A stretch of 51,831 nt of DNA from Candidatus Gastranaerophilales bacterium (GTDB lineage: Bacteria; Cyanobacteriota; Vampirovibrionia; Gastranaerophilales; Gastranaerophilaceae): NCBI GenBank assembly GCA_947624935.1, contig CANQML010000002.1, positions 1 to 51,831 on the forward strand, written 5' to 3'. Shown piece by piece: positions 46,340 through 51,831 of this stretch. How positions within the stretch are numbered: position 1 is the stretch's first letter; the number at the start of each line of letters is the position of its first letter. The notes beneath the pieces are model-generated. The model did not search any database. It had not been told where the DNA came from and worked only from the letters and a program-made list of their open reading frames with translations. The position numbers were made by a program, and so were the translations under genes.

Positions 46340-48712
46340 ATGTCTGGAATTTTAAATAAAGTAAATAATACCGAAAATATCAGTTTTGCGCAAAACAATA
46401 TTGCGCCAAGTACTACTGATGCCAAGCCAACGATTAATGTTCCTATTGGCGAGAAATCTGATGTTAGTAATAATATAAAGATTTTAGCAGAACGATTTAA
46501 AATTCCTGAGGATTTGATGCTTCAGATAATGAATCAATATCCTGATTTTACAACGAAATCGGATCAAGAAAAAACTGAAATTGTATCAAGTTATAAAACC
46601 TCATCAAATGAAGTAATATCGGAAAGTAATAATCGTTCACATGAGCATGCAAAAATTGATACTACTTCTGAAAAATGGCAAAAAATGACTGATAGCCAGC
46701 GTCTTAAATTTGTATTGGATGAAAACACTAAAGCTTTTGTTGGAGATAAATGGGAAAAATTTAATTCAGAAGAAAAATTTAAAGCTGTACAAGATTATGT
46801 TAATTTTGAGTTTAGTGAACATGTAAAAGATTGGGATAAGTTAACCGATGAGCAAAAACTTGACAAAATAGGTGAAGTTTTTACTATGTTTGATATCGCC
46901 AAAAAACAACATATCAATCCAAAAGAACTTATTAATTTAAAATTGAATAATCCTGACGAATACAAAAAAAATTATGATGAATATGCAAAAGATAATGCGC
47001 CTATAACTTATTGTACAATACAAGATGTATATAAAAAAGAAGAAAATGCGACCCAACATGTTAACGGTTTACTAGAATATTATGGATGCTCTAATTTGTC
47101 TGAATTAAAAGAGCCTTCATTTGCTGAATATTCTTATCTCAAACAGCTTGATAAAAGCAGTATGAATGAGTTACAAGAAATAAGGTTGGAAACTTATAAT
47201 GATTTAGAAAAAAATATTGGCGAACGAGGTATAAAAAATTTAAGATTTGGTAAAACAACTCTTTACGATTTATTTACTAAAGAGCAATTGAATGATTTGG
47301 GACTTGAAAACCCTGATCAAAGTAAAAGTAAAGATGAAAAAATAGCAATATATAAGCGAAATCAAGATAAGATGGCGCAAGCCCTTATGCCTGAAATCTT
47401 ACGCTGCAAAACTGTTGATGATTTTGATAAAATGTTTGCAAAAAGCGGACTTGATATTTCGGCTATTAATGCTATTACCCAAAAAATAAGAAGTATGGAT
47501 AATCCGCCTAAAGAATTTATTGAAGCTTATAATCAGTGGATAAATACGGATAATACTGCGGCTTTAACTTCTTTAAGTGTTGATGCTGATGCAATCGAAA
47601 AAGGTGATAAGACTCCAAAATGGGTTCAAGAATACAACTCAACAAAAGGTATTGAACGACAAAATGATTTAATCAAACAAGGTATTCTTGATATTAAAAA
47701 TTCCAAAAATATAGTAAGGCTGTTTGCAAAGAGTTTTGATGCTGACAATGCTGCTTTAATTAACAGAACAACATTAGAAACCGGAAATGTTGATTTGGCA
47801 GAAGCCGCAATAAATGGTGTCGGCGAGCGTGAAGATGCTCAGGAAGTATTTGCAATTTCAAACAAGCAGATTGCAAATTCCAATAAAATCTCAGATGAAA
47901 TGAAAGAGTTTTATGCCCAAAATTCAATCGTGGCTTTAAAATCACCGGAGGCAAGACAGGCTCAGACAGATGATTTGGGCAAATATAAACTCGAAAGCTT
48001 TGACAAAGGCACCCAAAAAGGTTTTGAAACGGTAAGACTTAATGAATCAAAAGTTTCAGAAAAATCTTTTGATACGGTTCAAAAAAGCACTTCCGAAACC
48101 TTTACAAAAGTTACTTCAAGTGACCCGAAAGTGACAACTTTTGTTGAAGAAACTAAAAAAATCGATTGGGATTCGGCTGAAGGTACTCAAAAATTCGTTG
48201 AGCTTGCCGATCAGCATTCGTATGAGTTTTCAAAGGTACTTAACCAGCTTTCTAATACAGACAAAGAAAAAGTTATTGATAAGTTCTGCCAAAATGCAAG
48301 CGCCCAGCAGATTTTAAAACTTATTCAAAACAACCCCTCTTTATATTCCGAAATCCTTAAAAGCTCAGGCTCTAAGCTGAATATTTTTTCAGAACAAATT
48401 TTTAAAATACTTATTTCCAATGGCGAAGATATGGTTAAAATCGCTAAGGATTTGAATATAAATCTTTTTGAATTTGCTGAAACAAATAAGGAGTTTGCAA
48501 CCAAAATTGCGCTCAAAACCCAAAACGAAAGCTTTGCACGTAAAATGCTTAAAGATTCTGTTTTCTATGGCATTTTACCGGGAGCAAAAGATTATAACGA
48601 TTTGTGCCAATTGGCGTCACAAAAAAATATTGAAAAAGCAAATCAAGACCCGCCGATTCCTCCCGAAAAAGACAGGATAATTCCTCCTCCCAAAATTATG
48701 ATTAAATCTTAA
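46340..48712 (+). CDS. Hypothetical 790-aa predicted helical protein, unknown function
   Basis: Long uninterrupted ORF, charged helical sequence, no signal peptide, Pro-rich C-terminus. Confidence 0.75.
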   Translation: MSGILNKVNNTENISFAQNNIAPSTTDAKPTINVPIGEKSDVSNNIKILAERFKIPEDLMLQIMNQYPDFTTKSDQEKTEIVSSYKTSSNEVISESNNRSHEHAKIDTTSEKWQKMTDSQRLKFVLDENTKAFVGDKWEKFNSEEKFKAVQDYVNFEFSEHVKDWDKLTDEQKLDKIGEVFTMFDIAKKQHINPKELINLKLNNPDEYKKNYDEYAKDNAPITYCTIQDVYKKEENATQHVNGLLEYYGCSNLSELKEPSFAEYSYLKQLDKSSMNELQEIRLETYNDLEKNIGERGIKNLRFGKTTLYDLFTKEQLNDLGLENPDQSKSKDEKIAIYKRNQDKMAQALMPEILRCKTVDDFDKMFAKSGLDISAINAITQKIRSMDNPPKEFIEAYNQWINTDNTAALTSLSVDADAIEKGDKTPKWVQEYNSTKGIERQNDLIKQGILDIKNSKNIVRLFAKSFDADNAALINRTTLETGNVDLAEAAINGVGEREDAQEVFAISNKQIANSNKISDEMKEFYAQNSIVALKSPEARQAQTDDLGKYKLESFDKGTQKGFETVRLNESKVSEKSFDTVQKSTSETFTKVTSSDPKVTTFVEETKKIDWDSAEGTQKFVELADQHSYEFSKVLNQLSNTDKEKVIDKFCQNASAQQILKLIQNNPSLYSEILKSSGSKLNIFSEQIFKILISNGEDMVKIAKDLNINLFEFAETNKEFATKIALKTQNESFARKMLKDSVFYGILPGAKDYNDLCQLASQKNIEKANQDPPIPPEKDRIIPPPKIMIKS

Positions 48713-48790
48713 CTTGATTTTTTGATTTGTTTGTAGTTTAATTGTCTTACAGCCGAAAGGCGAGTTCATTAGAAAGAAGACTATTTTTAG

Positions 48791-49648
48791 TTGCCCAAAG
48801 ACATTAAATTAGCCAAGAATGCAGGTTTTTGTTACGGAGTGAAAAGAGCCGTCGAAACCGCTAAAAAATTAAAAGCCGAAAACCCTGACAGAAATGTGTT
48901 TGTGCTGGGCGAACTTATCCACAACACGCAGGTAATCCGCGAGCTTGAAGCTTTAGGGATTAAAACGCTGACCGACATCCCCGAAAAAGGCGAGGGAATT
49001 TGTGTTATAAGAAGTCATGGCGAAAGCCCAGAAGTTATTGAAAAAATTAAACAGGCGGGCTTTGAACCTGTCGATTTGACATGCCCTGATGTCAAAAAAG
49101 TTCAGCAAAAAGCGGTTGAGCTTGCAAAGGAGGGGTATTATGTCGTTATTGTCGGCAAATCCGAACACCCCGAAGTTATCGGCATACGTGCAAATGCGGC
49201 ACTTTATACCGACAAAGTCGTTGTCGCAAGCTCGGTTGATAAACTCAAAAACCTTGAACATGATTTGAAATCGCACAAAAAAATCGGGGTCGTTGTTCAA
49301 ACCACGCAAAGAATTACGACTTTGACGCCGATAGTTGAATATTTAACATCGATTGCCAAAGAGCTTCATGTTGAAAACACAATTTGCGCAAGCACATCAA
49401 AACGTCAGGCGGAGGCAAAAGAATTGGCGCAAAACAGCGATTTGATGATTGTGGTCGGTTCTAAAAAAAGCGCAAACACGACTCACTTGGCGGAAATTTT
49501 AAAAGGGATTACGACGACAATTCACATAGAAAACGACGAAGAACTGAAAAATTATGATGATTTGGTTCAGAAATCGAAAAAAATTTCAATTACAGCGGGC
49601 GCATCCACCCCGCAAGAGGTTATTGAAAAGGTAATTAAATCTTTATAA
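48791..49648 (+). CDS. ispH: 4-hydroxy-3-methylbut-2-enyl diphosphate reductase
   Basis: AKNAGFCYGVKRAVE, GELIHN, VIRSHGESPEV, DLTCPDV; TTG start. Confidence 0.95.
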   Translation: MPKDIKLAKNAGFCYGVKRAVETAKKLKAENPDRNVFVLGELIHNTQVIRELEALGIKTLTDIPEKGEGICVIRSHGESPEVIEKIKQAGFEPVDLTCPDVKKVQQKAVELAKEGYYVVIVGKSEHPEVIGIRANAALYTDKVVVASSVDKLKNLEHDLKSHKKIGVVVQTTQRITTLTPIVEYLTSIAKELHVENTICASTSKRQAEAKELAQNSDLMIVVGSKKSANTTHLAEILKGITTTIHIENDEELKNYDDLVQKSKKISITAGASTPQEVIEKVIKSL

Positions 49649-49666
49649 TAGAAAAGGAGAAAAAAC

Positions 49667-50725
49667 ATGACAACAACAATGACAGATGAATTTGAAAAGC
49701 TTTTGGAAGAAAGTTTTGCAAAAGCTTACAACGTAGCCGATATCGTTGAAGGTACGGTTATCAAAAAAGAACAGGACGGCTATTTGGTTAGCGTTCGCGG
49801 CGCTAAAACCGAAGGCTTTTTGTCAGACAAAGAACTCTCATCAACCGATGAAACTTTGGAAGTCGGCGACATCAGAGAATTTTACGTGCTTAAAGAAGAA
49901 ACAGATGAAGACGGCATGCTGCTTTCACTTAAACGCATTGCATTCGCTCAAGCTTGGGCACAGTTAAACGACGCCAAAGTTCAAGGCGATACAATTCTGG
50001 CAAAAGTCGTTTCACCCGTAAAAGGCGGACTTTTGGTAGATGTTGCGGATTTGAAAGGCTTTATCCCCTCATCTCAGCTTAGAACCGGCACTCCGTTTGA
50101 CGGATTGGTTGACCAAAAAATCGAGGTCAAAGTGTTGGAGGCTGACCCGAAAAAGAATAAGTTAATTCTTTCTCAAAGACTTGCCGCTGCCGAACAGCGC
50201 GATCAGGTTGTTGACAATATCTTGGCAACTCTTGAAGAAGACCAGGTAGTTAAAGGTGAAGTCGTAAGAATTGCCGATTTCGGCGCTTTTGTTGATATTA
50301 ACGGCATTGACGGACTTCTTCCGATATCCGAAATTTCTTGGTCAAGAATTAAACACCCGTCTGATGTGATTTCTTTGGGCGAAACAATCGAAGTTAAAAT
50401 CATCAAGATTGACAGCGAATTAAAAAGAATTTCACTTTCTTTAAAAAGAATGGGCGAAGACCCTTGGCAGCAAATTGAAGGTCAGTTTGAAGAAGGTCAG
50501 GTAATCAAAGGAACGGTTAATAAGGTTACGGGATTTGGCGCATTTATTAACATATTCCCCGGAGTTGAGGCACTTCTTCCGGTTTCAGAAATGGCTGAAG
50601 AAAACGTAAATCCTTTCAATATGTTCAAGATTGGTGACGAAGTAGAAGTTTTGATTAAAAAATTCACTCCGCAGGAACACAGAATTGCTTTGAGCATAAA
50701 AGACATCGGCAAATCTGCCGAATAA
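49667..50725 (+). CDS. rpsA: 30S ribosomal protein S1 (multiple S1 domains)
   Basis: Repeated S1 motifs: GEVVRIADFGAFVDINGIDGLLPISEISWSRIKHPSDV; GTVNKVTGFGAFINIFPGVEALLPVSEM. Confidence 0.9.
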   Translation: MTTTMTDEFEKLLEESFAKAYNVADIVEGTVIKKEQDGYLVSVRGAKTEGFLSDKELSSTDETLEVGDIREFYVLKEETDEDGMLLSLKRIAFAQAWAQLNDAKVQGDTILAKVVSPVKGGLLVDVADLKGFIPSSQLRTGTPFDGLVDQKIEVKVLEADPKKNKLILSQRLAAAEQRDQVVDNILATLEEDQVVKGEVVRIADFGAFVDINGIDGLLPISEISWSRIKHPSDVISLGETIEVKIIKIDSELKRISLSLKRMGEDPWQQIEGQFEEGQVIKGTVNKVTGFGAFINIFPGVEALLPVSEMAEENVNPFNMFKIGDEVEVLIKKFTPQEHRIALSIKDIGKSAE

Positions 50726-50726
50726 C

Positions 50727-50754
50727 AAAAAACCGCCTTCGGGCGGTTTTTTTA
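50727..50754. terminator. Bidirectional terminator between rpsA and prepilin gene
   Basis: AAAACCGCC-TTCG-GGCGGTTTT. Confidence 0.85.
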
Positions 50755-51732
50755 TTTCAAATAATCCATATTGCCTTTTGAAATTATCCATGCAGCACAA
50801 GTGTATCCTGATGTTTCTGTAGGACATGTTTGTTCCCAATCCTTTACAACTCCGCATGGTCTGATTTGCCCTTTGTATTCATCAAATTCAAACAAGTCAT
50901 AGCCCCATTGATTTGGACCGCCTTTCCCGTTTACGTCATATAAAATTTCAAAATTGTATTTAAAATCACCGTAATTTTGACCGCCTCGAAATATCAGTAC
51001 CGAACCGTCGTTTAGTGCTAATTTATAATATCTGTTATTGCGGTTATAGTTAACTTTATTAGTACCTAATTTATTTTTGTAATTTGTATCGGTTAAGCAA
51101 CTTAAATCTGTATTTCCGCAATCTTTTACAACTTTAAGATACGGTTTGAACAAATCAGCTACTTTTACATCTGCTGCTGTACCGGTTACAAACTCCTGTT
51201 CGTTTTCGAGCTTAGACATTTCATAAGCATTTGACAATATGGAATACATCTTTTTGACTTTGGTAACGGTGACTTTTTCGTTATAGCTTTGAACCAAATT
51301 AGGAATAGTCATCGCGGCAATAATGCCGATGACGCCGAGGGTGATTAGAGTTTCCGCCAAAGTAAAGGCAAAGCGTTTGCGCAAGTGAGTAAAGTGAGTA
51401 AGGTCAGTGAAGTGAGTAAAGTGGTTAATAAAAGCGAATAAGTGCATAACATTAATTAGACTCTGTGAAGTGCCACAGTTATTGGAACATGCCCCCTCGC
51501 CCCTTGCGGGAGAGGGCTGGGGTGAGGGGTTTTGACTGTCAATGTTTGAATTGACCCCGCCCCTGTGGTTGTAGCTCGCTTCGCTCACACAACCACTTCC
51601 CCGCAGCTTAGACGCAAGCAGGGTCACAAAGCTCGCACGCTCGCTTGTTCCCTTTGCTCCGCAAGGGGTGGGGATTGCGTCACGACCACCGTCTTGCCTT
51701 GTTACATTTTCATCAACTAAATCTTTTTTCAT
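50752..51732 (-). CDS. Prepilin-like protein with ~122-aa leader
   Basis: SD AGAAAGGG; MKKDLVDENVTRQDG start; NHFTHFTDLTHFTHLRKRFAFTLAETLITLGVIGIIAAMTIPNL. Confidence 0.85.
   Translation of the reverse strand: MKKDLVDENVTRQDGGRDAIPTPCGAKGTSERASFVTLLASKLRGSGCVSEASYNHRGGVNSNIDSQNPSPQPSPARGEGACSNNCGTSQSLINVMHLFAFINHFTHFTDLTHFTHLRKRFAFTLAETLITLGVIGIIAAMTIPNLVQSYNEKVTVTKVKKMYSILSNAYEMSKLENEQEFVTGTAADVKVADLFKPYLKVVKDCGNTDLSCLTDTNYKNKLGTNKVNYNRNNRYYKLALNDGSVLIFRGGQNYGDFKYNFEILYDVNGKGGPNQWGYDLFEFDEYKGQIRPCGVVKDWEQTCPTETSGYTCAAWIISKGNMDYLK
51508..51529 (+). other. G-quadruplex motif inside prepilin leader (opposite to coding strand)
   Basis: GGG-AGA-GGG-CT-GGGG-TGA-GGGG. Confidence 0.6.
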
Positions 51733-51831
51733 AAATTACTACCCTTTCTATTTTCTGTTGGGCTGAATGAACCGTACCCTAAAAAATGGACAGAGCTGTA
51801 GGCAAAAATTTTTGTATTCGTTTTTTTAAAG

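Noticed and set aside
1-51831. tRNA, rRNA, riboswitch or transposase genes
   Set aside because: None recognised by eye; absence not proven without tRNAscan/Infernal/ISfinder runs.

Overview
Window of a low-GC bacterial chromosome. The mix of SepF/FtsZ, scattered type IV prepilin-like genes and the recurrent MGMAASQARFLGLTARKTN... N-terminus suggests a Gastranaerophilales/Melainabacteria-like host; this is an inference from memory and was not tested. Most of the window is housekeeping: tcdA, udk-like, pgi, an OPA transporter, a DnaQ-type exonuclease, trxA, a phosphohexomutase, pheA, tyrS, cysE, ppdK, aroF, speB, yggS, sepF, nadK, ftsZ, fba, ispH and rpsA. The most interesting signals are: (1) a putative sigma-28-type regulon of three promoters sharing TAAAGT(T/C)T-N12-GCCG(A/T)(T/A)A(A/T), driving a 1858-aa protein with translocator-like hydrophobic blocks and two paralogous proteins with near-identical ends and a divergent or expanded middle (flagellin-like organisation); (2) four dispersed prepilin-like genes whose long leaders are mosaics of interspersed hairpin modules, two with G-quadruplex motifs, plus one orphan leader without a pilin; (3) an MlaA domain fused to an alpha/beta-hydrolase; (4) a GAF-HD-GYP/TPR/two response regulators/pentapeptide-repeat operon with no histidine kinase; (5) an isolated phage tail-fibre-like gene pair; (6) a poly-C tract behind a consensus promoter. 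No rRNA, tRNA, CRISPR array or transposase was recognised. All calls come from reading the sequence; no searches were run.
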